A stretch of 64,000 bases of DNA, from assembly GCA_029962745.1 (NCBI GenBank), contig CM057165.1, positions 4,491,935 to 4,555,934 on the forward strand. Reading direction: 5' to 3'. Numbering within the stretch: position 1 is the first letter of the stretch; the number at the start of each line of letters is the position of its first letter. The DNA comes from Echinometra lucunter. Its lineage: Eukaryota; Echinodermata; Echinoidea; Camarodonta; Echinometridae. Position numbers and translations under genes: made by a program. Positions 24,346-36,529 of the stretch are shown in pieces. The notes under the pieces were generated by a model. The model saw nothing but the letters and a program-made list of their open reading frames with translations. It was not told where the DNA came from and ran no database searches.

Positions 24346-25014
24346 TTATGACGATGTTGATGCACACTGCTGCGGTTTAGCTACATCAAGAATGCAGCTT
24401 AGGACATAGTGATCTGAGTAGAGTGTATCACGCGCTTCACAGTCGGCCACAAGTGGGTCATCCAGCCTGGAGATTATGAGGTCAAGAGTGTGGCCTAATT
24501 TGTGTGTCGGCGTGGTGATGTGCTGCTGTAGTCCTGCTTCTGCGATGATTTCTAGGAAACATGTTACATCTGGGTTAGAAGGAGTGTCTACATGCATGTT
24601 GAAATCACCGAGAAGCAGGAGCTTCCATGTGTGTGTAGTCAGCTCACATACCAATTCCTCAAACTCCAGAAGAAAATCCTGTGTTTTAAATCCGTTCTTT
24701 GCTGAGGGAGGAGGTCTGTAGATAACAACATAGCATATAGAACGTGAGGGATCGGTAACAGCAGCAAGTTCAAAAGTGTCATGAGAAGACGAGAAGTTGA
24801 CAGAGGACAATTTCAATGCAGTCTTGTGGATGACTGCAATCCCGCCATGAGCATCATTTCCACCTCGTGCCACGTTCAAGAATGCATAACCTGCTGGTGT
24901 GCACTCCCCAATGACAACTGGATCATCACTGCGTAACCAGGTCTCAGTGAGGAACATAATGTCTACATTGCTTTCAATAATATGTTCATACAGAAGGCTC
25001 GTCTTATTCCTCAC
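24346..25014 (-). pseudogene. LINE endonuclease domain
   Basis: APE-type endonuclease of the retrotransposon. Motifs in order: DIMFLTETWL, GGIAVI, YRPPP, LLLGDFNMH, HKLGHTLDLII and SDHYV, which carry the metal and phosphate-binding residues of the exonuclease-endonuclease-phosphatase fold. The real domain begins upstream at LNVQSWN, where an in-frame TGA replaces the next codon. The enzyme nicks target DNA for primed reverse transcription. The core residues are present, but the protein is cut off from its reverse transcriptase by frameshifts. Confidence 0.9.
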
Positions 25015-25611
25015 AGAATTTCAATTCCATGACTGAACATTCAGTTTACCATCATGTTCACTTTCACTAGACTGCTCAGATTCCTGCAACTGTCATTTCG
25101 CACCTCAAAGTAGCCCGCCCGATTGCCGACACTGACACTGGATGATGGGCAAACTCGTATCTCTCTTTGTTTCCGCCTTCCTCCACGTTTACCACGATGA
25201 CTCCTGTGTCTCTTTTGCCCAGTCACATGATTGAGTTTCAGGAGAAGATATGCAGGTGCCTGTAGGAGTAGGTCGACATCTCTACGGTGTGGGTTTAGAT
25301 GTATAAGAAAGTCTCTATCGTAGACAAGTCGCACACCTACACCATGCTGTGCAGTCAAGTCGTGCATGTTAGACCTCAAGTCCAATTTAGGGAGTAGCAT
25401 TAGAGCCAACACAAAGAGATGCAGATGACAGGGGTAGTCTCCATTGTCAGCAAAGAGTATGAAAGGGCAATCTAAGAGAAAGGTCCATTGCTGGCATGGC
25501 TGGCCGAACATGAATGAGTCAGCTTGTGCACTAGCTGCAATGTCAATCCAGCATAAAATGGCTGCAGGCCCTGGAGACTCAGATCTAAAAAAAAAAAAAA
25601 AAAAAAAAAAA

Positions 25612-26591
25612 TTCCTTAGTACACTCACTCCAGGCACTAAGAATATCCCGAAATTGTCCAGGAGGTTCCTGAAGCTCTATCTAAACGTCTGTTTCCTCAG
25701 TCAGTAGTCATGAAGTAAATTGCATTGATCAAAAAGCAAATCATTGGAGAGCAATGAAGAGGTCGACCTGCTAGGCGCACCACCTTAGAAAGCAAAATGG
25801 AGATGGTTATCATAAAAATGCACTTAAAATAGTGTTCCTGTGAATATCCTTTAAAAACGTAGAGCATGTAGAGTAAGAAATATCATGATGAACTTCAAAA
25901 GGAACCTGCTTGTTTAACAAAATGCACCAACAGAGATCCTGTGAACAGTATCATCCTCCTCTATTTTGCCCATCAATTACATTAAAGCCATTATCCAAAC
26001 CTTTAAGCATTATATATCCCGACATTGATATATTGCAAGCTGAGATGTCTTAAAAAGATTTACGTACATCTTAGCAGAACCGATCAGAAAGAGAGCCTGG
26101 CTCAAATAAGCATGATAAACGGTTTAGTTGGTTGCATGGAGTTTGGCTTAAAACATTGTCACAGAATGATTGTCCGTATGCAGGTAAACGCCGGAGGATA
26201 AATGGCCTATAGTGGCAAGAAGTTGTTAGGAAGGGGGGGGGGGGGGATAAAAATCATATTTCCAATGATTATGATGGTCTCATGCCGAACTAAAAAATTG
26301 TCTGTTTCTGAAAATGAAAAAGTGAATATAAAATCATCTATGAATTGATGTATCATCTTGCTAACACTCACCGTGGGCGCATCATGATATTTACAAAAAA
26401 ACAAACATGCATATTTATTCTGAATTCCATTTGCAAAGTTTTAAACGAGAAGGAAGTGACCACCAAACTGCTTGAATGAGTTGTTGCAGTTGTCAGAATA
26501 TGGGTTGATCATGATTGTGGCTGCGGTCCCTTATTACAAACATGCGTGGTGTGTACCTGCTGGATACGGTCGAGGGGCACTCACAATAAAT
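25612..26591. other. No gene recognised
   Basis: AT-rich sequence with a poly-G run at about 26236-26246. Open frames are short and without motifs. Confidence 0.45.
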
Positions 26592-26930
26592 TGTGCAGGA
26601 CAGTGGCGGCGATTACATGTAACGAGTGGGGGGGGGGGGGGGGGGGGGAAACAGCGAAGGTCACCGCCGAAAACCTGTTTTTAAAAGTGGAAGGGGGAAT
26701 GATCGCTATTATGCGAGCGAGTAACAATAACCGCAAAACAAAGAAAGAAGCCTCATTTTGCCATCAAATACATTACAGGTCTATAAAATATTTAAGTAGT
26801 TGGCCTATATTTGGTCACCTGACTCGTTTGACTAAAAAAATAGTAAGCTTTAAAAATCGAAGGGGGGGGGGGGGACGATCCCCCAGATAAAAATCGAGGG
26901 GGTCCCCCGTCCCCCCTGATCGCGGCCCAT
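26592..26930. mobile_element. Poly-G-containing DNA element fragment
   Basis: Starts CAGTGGCGGCGATTACATG, runs through a G-tract (26627-26648), then GCGAAGGTCACCGCCGAAAA, and closes with another G-tract, GATCCCCCAGA and CTGATCGCGGCCC. The same order (CAGTGGCAGCGAATG, G-tract, CCGAAGGCCACCAACGAAAA, G-tract, GGGATCGCCGCC) is seen at 34205-35195. A hAT-like or related non-autonomous family is possible; the boundaries are approximate. Confidence 0.55.
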
Positions 26931-27584
26931 GGTTCAGGGTACTTGTTCCTGCCAAGAGATGCAGTTCAAGGTAGTAAATTGTGGACCCATTATCAAGCTG
27001 TTCTATTCGTGAAGTACGAAATGAAGTTATAAGTGTGATGTACAAGTGAATACAATTACTGATTGTAACATAGTAGGCATGTTAGGTGGAAAAGTTGCAA
27101 TTTAGTCAAGTGCGTACGGTCTCGAACTGGGGCGGCGCCAGGGTTTTTTGATGAGGGGGGGGGGGGCAGATGGCTCATAGGTGACTTTATTTTACTGTCT
27201 TAAATCTAAACAGAGGGGTATTATTACAGTTGCATGACCCAGTCCTTTCTTTTCCCTAGTTCTTCTTTCTTCTTTCTGAGTCCAGTTTTTCCTTCTTTTT
27301 CTCCTCTTTTTTCTTCTTTTGATCATTTGAAAAATCATAGCGGGCCCCCAAAACTAAGAAAAATGCAAAGAGATATTCAGAATCTTGAACACTCACTGGC
27401 TATTTCTTCAGATAATGATACGTTACAAGAATTAGAATCTAAAAGAAATGAATTAAAAATGTTATATGATCAGAAAGTAGCAGGGTCAATATGCCTCACT
27501 TAAATATAAGTGAAGATAGTAAGAAATCGTGCGATGAGAAAATTGCATTAGGTGAATGCACTTCAATATTGAATAAAATGTCTT

Positions 27585-28220
27585 TAAGGGGGGAGCCTCG
27601 GTGAATGCATGTGATTTGCATTGCTTTTTATTTTCTTTGTTTTTACAAAAGTGTGATTTTTTTTTTTTTTTGTGAATAAAATAAAATATAATAAAATTTT
27701 TGTGAATATATAAATTTTTTTTAATGAATATTGTGAAGCAATATAGTTCAACAAAAGATTTTGAGAGAATGGAAGTGTGTAGCAAGGCCAAATTTGGTGT
27801 GCTGTTTTGGTGATGTGCAAGCTGTGGTTTGTATGTAAAATAAAAGTAGTTCTTGTTATAATTGTTCCATAATTAGTTCATGAATATATAATTAGGTAAT
27901 CTTGTTTGTTATTGTTCAGCAAAAAAATAATAAAAAATAAAATAATAAATTTTTTCAAGATGTAAATCATACAATCTATTTATATATATGTAAAGTACAA
28001 AAGTACCAAATTTCAACAAGATTATATGAGTGGTTCATGAGAGAGGCTTTCTGAAAGTATTTCTTATGTTTTTATTTATATGCTAATTAGGGATTTGTGG
28101 TGACGAATTTCATACGCACCAAAATCTTTCTCATTGTATACACAACACACACAAAGAAATCAAACTGAACTGAAATACATCAAGAAGAAAAAAATTCACA
28201 AAATACACAAATCTTGGGTA
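27585..28220. other. AT-rich insertion inside the Tx1-type LINE
   Basis: The protein alignment jumps from NKM (ending near 27582) to NKSPGNDG (starting near 28230), segments that are normally next to each other in this LINE group. The 630 bases between are AT-rich and non-coding, with no clear inverted termini found. A deletion of about 80 codons also precedes NMPHLNI near 27488. Confidence 0.6.
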
Positions 28221-28631
28221 TACTGTGGGCTTCCCACAAACAAATCCCCCGGGGAATGACGGCTTGTCAGTTGAATTTTATCGTACATTTTGGCACGATA
28301 TAGGGAACCTTGTTTTAGACTCCGTTAATACATCCTTTGAGAAAGGTGAACTGTCTACCACACAGAAGTAGGGTGTAATAACGGTAATTAAAAAAGAAGA
28401 CCAAAACCCTTTATATATTTGTAATTACAGACCAATAACCCTTCTCAATATTGACTACAAAATTTTGTCTAAAGTGTTGGCTGAAAGAATAAAGAATGTA
28501 TTAGAAGAGGTTATACATGTAGATCAAGAATTATTGATGATGTCATATTCTACACACAGTTATACAATGTACAAGGTTTTCTTGTAACCGTTGATTTTGA
28601 GAAAGCTTTTGACACTGTCTCACACTCATAT

Positions 28632-28958
28632 ATGAAATCTTTAATGAAAAAATACGGTTTTGGTTCATATTTTTGTAGATGGGTAGAGGTTTTGTATAAT
28701 AATGTATTTAGCTGTGTTATGAATGGGGGCTTTTCCCCAGGTTACTTTGAAATATGCAGAGGAGTAAGACAAGGAGACCCTTTGTCTCCATATTTATTCT
28801 TGCTGATCATTGAAACATTAGCAGTGGTTATCCGGAATGAACAAACTTTAAAAGGTATTTTGATAGGCAATATAGAGATGAAGATAGTAATGTATGCAGA
28901 CGATTGTTCAATTTTTAAAAAAAGATATAGAAGGTATAAAAATCTTAGAAAAAAATAA
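28632..28958 (+). pseudogene. Tx1/L1-type reverse transcriptase core fragment
   Basis: Encodes the palm region from KYGFGSYFCRWVEVLY through RGVRQGDPLSPYLFLLIIE to VMYADDCSIFKK. YADD is the catalytic motif. The FEKAFDTVS motif lies just upstream in the same frame and the fingers segment lies upstream in another frame. A frameshift just after YADDCSIFK breaks the protein. Confidence 0.9.
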
Positions 28959-29181
28959 TGAATTCCTTTTCTCAGGTATCTGGATTGAAAGTCAATAGGG
29001 ATAAAACACACATTATGAAGCTGGGTTCTTCTAGTAACAGTAATGAAAATTTGGCCGATATTACATTGGGTAAGATGGTTTCTTTGGTAAAGGTGCTCGG
29101 GGTATACTTCTCTTTGGATATTAATGTTAAATAAGAAATGAATTATAAAGAAATACTGAGCAAAATAAAAAGATTTTTAGG

Positions 29182-30036
29182 GTGGTGGAAGCAACGGGAT
29201 TTAACACTTTTGGGAAAATTCAATTGGTTAAAGTTTTTGCAATCTCTAAATTATTATATGTGTCTTCTATAATGTCAGTACCACCATGGGTTTTCAAGGA
29301 AGTTGATACGATGTGCTTTAACTTTATATGGAATGGCCATGATAAGATAAAGAGAAATATTCTATATTTGAACTACGATAATGGGGGACTGAAAATGTTG
29401 AATTTCAAGTACATGATTTTAGCACAGCGGATAATGTGGATTAAAAGACTTCTTTGTCGTAAAAATGATATGAAATGGAAACAGTTTTTCGAATGCATAT
29501 TCAGAACGGTAGGAGGATGGTTAATATTTCTTTGCAATTATAATCCCAACACAATTAATATCAAGGCACCTAACCTCTATTTAGAATTTTTGAATGTCTG
29601 GAATTATATCAAACAGAATGAATTCATTGTCAAAGAAACACAAAATGAAAATCAAATTATCTTTAACAATAATCTTATTGACGGTAGGATAATTCCCTTT
29701 AATGCTAACTTATTTCATGTGAACATTTTTCAAGTTAAACATATAATTGACGTAGAAGGGAATATGAGATCAGGGAACTACTTCATAAGGAAAGGTCTAA
29801 ACGTAGATGATTTATTTCTTGTTAGTGAACTATACACCAAGTTGCCAGCTGCCTGGAAGATTAAGAGAGCATGCAGTGGGAGAGATATTCTGAATGACAC
29901 TATTGATTTTTCCAACATTAACTTCAACATTAATAAAACACTGTATTCTTTTGAGTCTGTCTCTTCCAAAATGTTTTTATTGGTACAATTCAAGATTCAA
30001 TTCAAGATTCCTTCATTTTTAAACATTCAGAGATAA
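29182..30036 (+). pseudogene. Tx1/L1-type LINE thumb and connector region
   Basis: A 284-codon open frame with landmarks of the region after the reverse transcriptase palm in L1/Tx1 elements: TFGKIQLVKVFAISKLLY, VPPWVFKEVD, FIWNGHDKIKR and GGLKMLNF. It is intact internally but isolated from the palm by frame breaks. The continuation 30236-30553 starts inside the Cys/His knuckle region and ends with a Lys-rich tail. Confidence 0.85.
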
Positions 30037-30235
30037 TAGCTTTAAATCTAGACAGGCCGGCATTGCAAAATGTTTCTCACTTCCTAGGTTTTCCACTCTA
30101 GATTGGAAGTTCAGGGAATTTCACTACAAACTATTACATGGTATTGTACTTTGTAATGATAAATTAAATCAGTTTGGATTAATACAGTCAAATTTATGTT
30201 CTTTTTGTAGAAAAGATGCAGAAACATATTATCAT

Positions 30236-30553
30236 ATGTTCTATAATTGTACTGAAGTATCCAGATTATGGAACGAGTTGGGGAAAAAAATAAAAATGTT
30301 TAATTTTCTTAATATGCGATGGGTTGATGTATTACTTGGTGTTACAGAAAATATGAAAAATAAAATATTATTGAATCATGTACTTATTTTGGTCAAATAC
30401 ATGATTTACAGCAGTCGTAAAAAAGGAAGGGTTCCAACCAGTAAAGAAATATGTAAGGCTGTAGAGATTTCCAAAAAAGTTGAATATGAAAAAGCAAAAA
30501 TAAAGGATAAATTGGCAATACATCATAAAAAATGGAAAAATTTTACCCCTTAA
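30236..30553 (+). pseudogene. Tx1/L1-type LINE C-terminal end
   Basis: Begins within a CSFCRKD ... YYHMFYNC knuckle (the CX2C part is just upstream at about 30199) and continues with VSRLWNELG and a basic Lys-rich tail that ends at a stop codon. This is the usual end of ORF2 in this group. Confidence 0.8.
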
Positions 30554-30990
30554 GGCAGAAGGGCCGATTATATAATTTTAAAATTCCTGCCCACTCCCTC
30601 ACATTATTATTGATCCTTACACTTATTTGTTATTATTATTACTAGTTATTTCTTTAAAAAGAATTTTTTTGACATGGTATGGTTACAAGCCTCTCTTTGT
30701 TCAAGACCCCATTGTATATAGTAATGAAATCTAGAAATTAAAACCAATGTAACATGTTATTATATAGAAACAATATTTGTTAATTGATTTCTCAGGGATC
30801 AGGAAGCACCAACACCTTTCACCTTTTTAGATAAGGAAACTTATGTATTCTAAGTGCTACAAAGCAGCACCTTCACCTATTCTTTTAACTATATTGAAAT
30901 CTTTGTTCCGATTGCAGATTTTTCACTGTATTGTTTTTTATATATGTATTTTGGTTAACAATGAATGAAAAATAAAAAAAAAATAAAAAA

Positions 30991-32036
30991 AGCAATCTTT
31001 TTTTCCTTCTTCCACTTTTTTCATTGTGTCACATGACCACGCAAAGAAAATATCTTCACTGCAACCCTAAACAGAATAACATCAAAAGGCAAACTAGTCC
31101 ACGTGGTTTCACTTTGTAACTATTACTTGTATCAGTGAAATCAAAATCACTAATTCACTTTAAACTAAAATGCTTTCACTAGTAAGCATTATGGATAACA
31201 TCATGAACAATATTGATATCAAGAATATTGTCATTTGTCTTGTGTACACCTAACAGCTCTAGACAATAAAGGACAAACTAACCCCAGATATTTTACGGCT
31301 CATAAACATGTAATAACTAGAGAATGAAAATAACAACCGGTATAGAAAACTAAAACAACATCCTCTGTATTACATTATCTTCACTAAAATTAATACAGCT
31401 ACGACAGCAACATTTCTAGAGTATTACATCTACATGTATCTCCTTTCTCCATGCATTTAACAACTACATTAGTCATCTTAAGAACTCCTTCCCCAATTCA
31501 ATAAACAACATTACAACATTAGTTATCTTAAGACTCCTTCCCAAATTCACTAAACAACAGTACTACAAGGCATCTAATACAAGGCATGTAATAAACATCA
31601 GTGTTACCATGGTTACAACAAGCTTCCTCCACGCAATAAAACAGCAACATTAATACATCTATCTTCTTCTCCCAAACAACTGGAGCAATATTACTGTACA
31701 CCTGTCTCCTTCTATACCATAAACAACATTATAATGCATCTATCTCAACAAACAACAACAGTGAGTACTTCTAACTTCTCCTTCCAAAGAATGAACAACA
31801 CTATCTTCTTCCTCTATACTCTAAACCAAAACAACACTGTGGGATATTATCTCCTCAATAAACACCAACATTAATTTGTATATCATTAAAGATTTAAAAC
31901 AAAACATAAAATACATATACAGCATATATTATCACAATAATAATAATTAGACAGCAGTCATGCGAAAAGCTGTGAAAGGAAAGAGATACAGAAGGCTAGA
32001 GTAAAGAGAGTGAAAGGAAAGGGCGAGGAACATAGC
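30991..32036. repeat. A/C-rich degenerate tandem region, no gene
   Basis: From about 31370 to 31870, units containing ACTCCTTCCC(C/A)AATTCA(A/C)TAAACAAC and CAACATTA recur irregularly at roughly 50-60 bp spacing. No inverted termini or coding frames were recognised. It may be UTR or LTR sequence of the decayed minus-strand element that follows. Confidence 0.5.
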
Positions 32037-33963
32037 TTAAAATAGCACAAGCAGTTCAAGTGGGGATGGATGGGGAGAACAGTCCTGTATCGTGGTAATT
32101 GAGTCTGGCATATCAGCTTGATCATACAGTCGGGAGGGGCCGAGGGACTCTGCGTTGATGGTAAGGAAGTAGTCTGACCCGGGTGATATGGTGTCTACAT
32201 CAGGAGGAGGACCCGGAGGCAGTCCTATGCGCTCGCCAGTGGGATGACATGGTCCACTCTTTGAAGTTGGCAAGATGGTGGAAGTGAAACCAACGAAGGC
32301 ATCTGACGGGCGACATGGAGGATCCAACGGCTCCTCGCGATTGTAGTCCTGGGCCATGCTCAGGAAACTGGTAGGGACTGCAAGACGAGAATCCGGTGGT
32401 CGACCAGGAGGGTGCTCAATCTTCAGGGTGTACAGAAATGGGTGTACCAGTAACCTGACACATCGTGTCCGAGGGATGTGCTGCAGAGTACTCAGGAGCT
32501 GACGTCGTCTCCAGGGAGGCCCAGTCTAGGAGATTGGTCTTTGACAGCTACGGGAGTGTGATTACTCTCATTCAAGGTCGAAGACACATGGGGATCGGGC
32601 TGTTCAGCTTTATCGACAATGGATGGAGTAAGTGCGGATGCCGCAAGCACTGTGACTGAGTGCGGATTAGATGTAGGACCGTATGTATATGAGGGACCAC
32701 TCCCGAACGTAACCTGGCGCTTAGAAGGACGGCCGGTGACGATATGAAATGTCATGAATGGAATCCCAACCTGCGCAGAAACGCTCAAGGACTCGACCGC
32801 TTATCCTTCGAAGAGGAACTCCCTGCCGTCCCTTGTGAAAGTCTCCCCTACAACTACAACGGGTACGGAATTATCAGTAGGGCATACAGATGGGGAAGTG
32901 TTCCTAACAACACCTCCCAGACACTTAACAGTAGAATAGCGGATCAAATTATCTGTACACCAACTGATAACACCAAGACGAACACATGAAAAAGTTCGAC
33001 ATAAGGAGACACGTGGGCGTGATTACTGATGAGCTAGCCACATCACAATGTGGTAAATTGATACCATGGATCTCATCTAGCTCTGATGAGCTAGCTACCA
33101 TTACACCCATGACAATCTCCCTGGTTATTCAGTGACTCGTCTGACTCTAACGAGTTGACAACACAACCAAGGGTACCATCTGGATCTTCAAAGGAACGAT
33201 CCACAGCAGTGGACACATGGTCTAGACTCGCAACTGGAGTACGGCCTGGAACTTTATCATGACTGCGATCATGATTATCAAAACCCTCGAAATTACTATA
33301 ACCAAGAATATTAGCGGCCCTACGAGCTTTTTATATTATGCCTCTTTCATAATCAGGTAGAAAGGAGCAACCCCCATATGGAGAAAGTGGGGGCGGTTAG
33401 ATTCAAAACAGAGCGGGCACTGATGTCTGTTGTAGGCTAGCGTGTTGTGTTGGGGAGAAGAGGGGCTAGGTCTAAGACTAGTCTTGATTGGTCTACTATT
33501 ATGGGTTATACTAGCATGAAAGACCCTAACCTGAGGACAATTAAGGTTTACAGGGGTATATCCCTCTTGGGCTTATCATCTTTCGACAGCTCTTCACACT
33601 CATCATAAACATCATAATCATCATTCAGACAGCTTTTCACAAACGACAAACATCATAATCATCTGATTCATATTCATCATACTCGCAGTCAACACTGACT
33701 GATCTAATATCATGTTCTCACTCACACAATGATTCTTATACTTATACTGAATGAGCAGTGATTTGTTTCATACAAATTATCCAAAACGTCTGGAGAGGGG
33801 TGGCCACACTCTCGGCCCTTGGGGCGAGGACTGCCTCAGTGGGAAAACAGCCATCTGAACGACTATATATGGGACTACAGCAATGTGTGTAAAACCTGAA
33901 CCACCTATCACGACAAATTCTTTGCCGACCAACTGGTTGCTCTGACAGCATAAAACCCATCAC
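32037..33963 (-). pseudogene. Decayed long coding stretch, protein unidentified
   Basis: Several high-quality open pieces on the minus strand line up head to tail but are broken by stops and frame changes. From the 5' end: a Cys/Arg-rich piece (33963-33742), an acidic Asp/Glu/Tyr-rich piece (about 33700-33560), a piece with VNLNCPQVRVFHAS and HQCPLCFESNRPHFLHMG (about 33555-33340), a piece with RRAANILGYSNFEGFDNHD (about 33330-33110), a piece with VKCLGGVVRN and GETFTRDGREFLFEG that crosses one stop (about 33015-32492), and a Pro-rich piece beginning MAQDYNREEPLD (32357-32037). GC content and codon variety are above the surrounding DNA. I do not recognise the family. A retroelement gag-like protein or a broken host gene are both possible. 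Confidence 0.55.
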
Positions 33964-34204
33964 AATGCGAAGAAGACAGTGTCCGATCCCAGCTAAAGAG
34001 ATGGGAAAGCAATTACAGTAAATTCTGAGTTTTATGTAGCCATACTTTATTGGGCAACTTACAACACAAATGCCGGTCCAGCGTTGCCAGGTTCAAAATG
34101 CTATATTATCGTACCAGAGAGTCAAAATTATCGGGTTTTTTTGGGGAGAAAATTATCGTACACATAGCAGACTCTATGAGTCACATTAAGTAGGTTGCTG
34201 CAAG

Positions 34205-35195
34205 CAGTGGCAGCGAATGAGGTGGAGGGGGGGGGGGGGACCGAAGGCCACCAACGAAAATGTGTTTCAAGGGGGGGGGGGGAGAATCATACTTTTTATT
34301 ATACCAAAATTTGTTCCTCACACCCCCGCGCCCGCCTGAGATGACCAAATATACAGTATGTATCAATAAAAACGTTACAATTTTGAAACTATTATAACAA
34401 TTATATTTCACAATATTTCGAAGATTTTTTCATGTTGACAGATGCACAGGGAGCTCATCTATCAAGTGCCACACACAAAACAAATTTTAATTCAGGCTCT
34501 GCCGAACACCGACTGTTTTGTTCAGGGTGTGAAAAATGACTTGCGCCAAAATGAAAGAAGAGGGACAATTAAACCAGCGGTCTAAATAAGTAGGGCCTTT
34601 CAAAGAAATCGACTGTTTGGGCATTTCATTTGTCAATAATTTGATCAATCAACTGTTGATTGATTGGCTGTTGATTAAATGATTAAATCAATAAGGTAAT
34701 CATTTAATCAACAACTAATCAATCAACTGATTGATCAAATTATTGACAAATAACATGCCCAAACAATCCATTTAGTCAGTCAACCTGTCAGGCAGTCAGG
34801 CAACTCTGTGGCAAAGAGCAATTTCTTTGAATGGGAGTGCTTGTTTAAACTGCTGGTTTAATTGTCCCTCTTCTTTCATTTTGGCACAAGCCGTTTTTCA
34901 CACCTTGAACAAAAACAATCAATGTTCGGCCAAGCGTGAATTAAACTTGTTTTGTGAGTGGCACTTGATAGATGAACCCCCTGTGCATCTATCAACATGA
35001 ACAAAATCTTCGAAATATTGTGAAATATAATTGTTATGATAGTTTCAAAAGTGTAACGTTTTTATTTAATACACACTGTATATTTCAGTGGTCACCTCAC
35101 TCAAAAGAGAAAAATAAAAAACTGGTAAGCTTTATACATCGGGGGGGGGGGGGGGGGGGCGATCCCTCCTCTGGGATCGCCGCCTACTATGGTGG
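34205..35195. mobile_element. Poly-G-flanked foldback element
   Basis: Begins CAGTGGCAGCGAATGAGG with G-tracts at 34228-34238 and 34271-34282. It contains the large palindrome 34338-35098, then a G-tract at 35141-35159 and GGGATCGCCGCC at the right end. The ends resemble the fragment at 26592-26930. ATTATCGTAC phrases lie outside on both sides (about 34105-34155 and 35490-35540). No protein is encoded. Confidence 0.6.
34338..35098. repeat. Long palindrome, arms roughly 350-380 bp
   Basis: The left arm runs from GATGACCAAATATACAGT to the centre near 34690. The right arm mirrors it, ending CTGTATATTTCAGTGGTCACC. Matched pairs include AATATTTCGAAGATTTT with AAAATCTTCGAAATATT and AGAAGAGGGACAATTAAACCAG with its inverted partner near 34855. 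The outer arms differ by scattered substitutions, and a segment near 34765-34825 on the right arm has no partner. The centre is (TGATTAAT)-like sequence. Confidence 0.88.
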
Positions 35196-36529
35196 CTGCA
35201 AGTTCAATGATTAAACGCGTAGATGGCCGGAGGCCTAATAAAAAAATAGATCTACAGGTCATGCAGGTGGCGGTATGCAAAGTATACAGATACATCGCAC
35301 GGGAGACTTTGAGGTTGAAAGTTTCAAGATAATATACGCTTTCATTCAAATTTGTGTTCAATTTTGAAATCTTTTTGGACATAGGAGCACAGAAAAGTGT
35401 CAAATTGAGTAGGCCTGCTATTTATATTACCTCTTAACCGCCAAAAAGGTTAAAGTATTGTACATTTGACCTTTTGTGGAATTATTGATCGTACATCGTA
35501 CGGAGTATCAAATTATCGTACAAATACGATAATTATCGTACACCTGCGACATAGCATATAAACATACTGGCGGTGTGCTATAACGATAACATGTATAAGT
35601 TCGGTGTTTGTCATATGTCATTTGTCAAATATTTGCAATCCATTAGTCGTGCAAAACATGATCAAATATTTGCATATCGTTTTGTGAGTGGCACTTGTGA
35701 AAGAGCAATGACTGCTGGAAACATGCTATGGAACGCTCGCAATGACCTCTCACTTACATCCCCTTGCCTTTGACCTCCCGTCTTCCTTTGACATGATATA
35801 CCATGCAGTTCTCTGACAAGGCTGGCAGATGACCTAGGTTTATACATGGTAATGTCCTTTTTTTGGTTGCAATCGTATCTTAGCAACACGTCTATAGCCG
35901 AGTCCATGCATGTTAACGGATATCTGTGAACACTCATCTCCTCCCTCTTTCAGAAAAAGCTTTCGTACGACTAAACTTTGGTCCACGATTTTCGGAGGCA
36001 TCTTAGGTGGCTACGAGCTACGGTGTTTGTGATTCCATTATCTGCGATCATCGTGCCATTTTCTGTATTGGCCATCAATTTCGTATTCTGTTGATATTTC
36101 ATTCATTTTCTATTACTTTTTTCTCTTACTTTATTTAATACTAATATTATTTGTATTTATTGATTCCCCAAGTGTATTACAAGTCGGAATGGGGAACCTC
36201 AGGCCCCTGGGAGCTGGGAATGCTGGGAATGCTGCAGCACCCCCGGGAATTTTTGAGCGCGTGCGGAGCGCCCACAGGGCTTAATTTTGGTGACCCCCCC
36301 CCCCCCGATTTTTATCAGGGGTATCAGTAAACAGAACTCCATTTTTTTCTCGCTCATATATATAGAAATAAACAAAATATTTTAGGGCAGCAAGCACTCC
36401 TTTTCTAGCAGCGAGGTGCCCGAATATCATAATATTTGGGCAGCGAGTCGTCCCACTATCCTGCACCTGGAATTCTGCAAATTCTGTACATTATAAAAGT
36501 TATCAACTGTATTTCGGTGTCTTTTTAAA
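35196..36529. other. No gene recognised
   Basis: Mixed sequence including a C-run at 36294-36306 next to CTGCAGCACCCCC-type DNA, likely another poly-G/C-containing element end. Minus frame 35662-35937 and others show no recognisable motif. Confidence 0.45.

Larger units (their letters stand above)
22060..25590 (-). mobile_element. Near full-length, decayed CR1/L2-group LINE
   Basis: Read on the minus strand: a 5' region with a basic KRGGRRKQRE stretch (about 25130), an apurinic-type endonuclease, a linker, reverse transcriptase, a C-terminal LWNQLP segment, and a 3' UTR with AGCGCTTTACAA/TATATAGCGCT sequence ending in a (TATTG)n-like tail near 22060. Frames are broken near 25015 (TGA), 24340, 23850, 23600 and 23480. 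The 5' end is placed at the A/T run at 25589-25611 by inference. It is not mobile as it stands. Confidence 0.9.
27330..30990 (+). mobile_element. Decayed Tx1/L1-type LINE
   Basis: ORF2 pieces in order: a coiled-coil linker with LQELESKRNELKMLYDQK (27405-27475), GECTSILNKM (27550-27582), then after an interruption SPGNDGLSVEFYRTFWHDIG (28240-28300), YRPITLLNIDYKILSKVLA (about 28430-28485), VDFEKAFDTVS, GVRQGDPLSPYLFLL, YADD, the thumb region and a terminal Cys/His knuckle (about 30197-30250). The downstream UTR ends in an A-rich tail at 30965-30990. Endonuclease is absent. Multiple stops and frameshifts mark it as dead. Confidence 0.9.
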
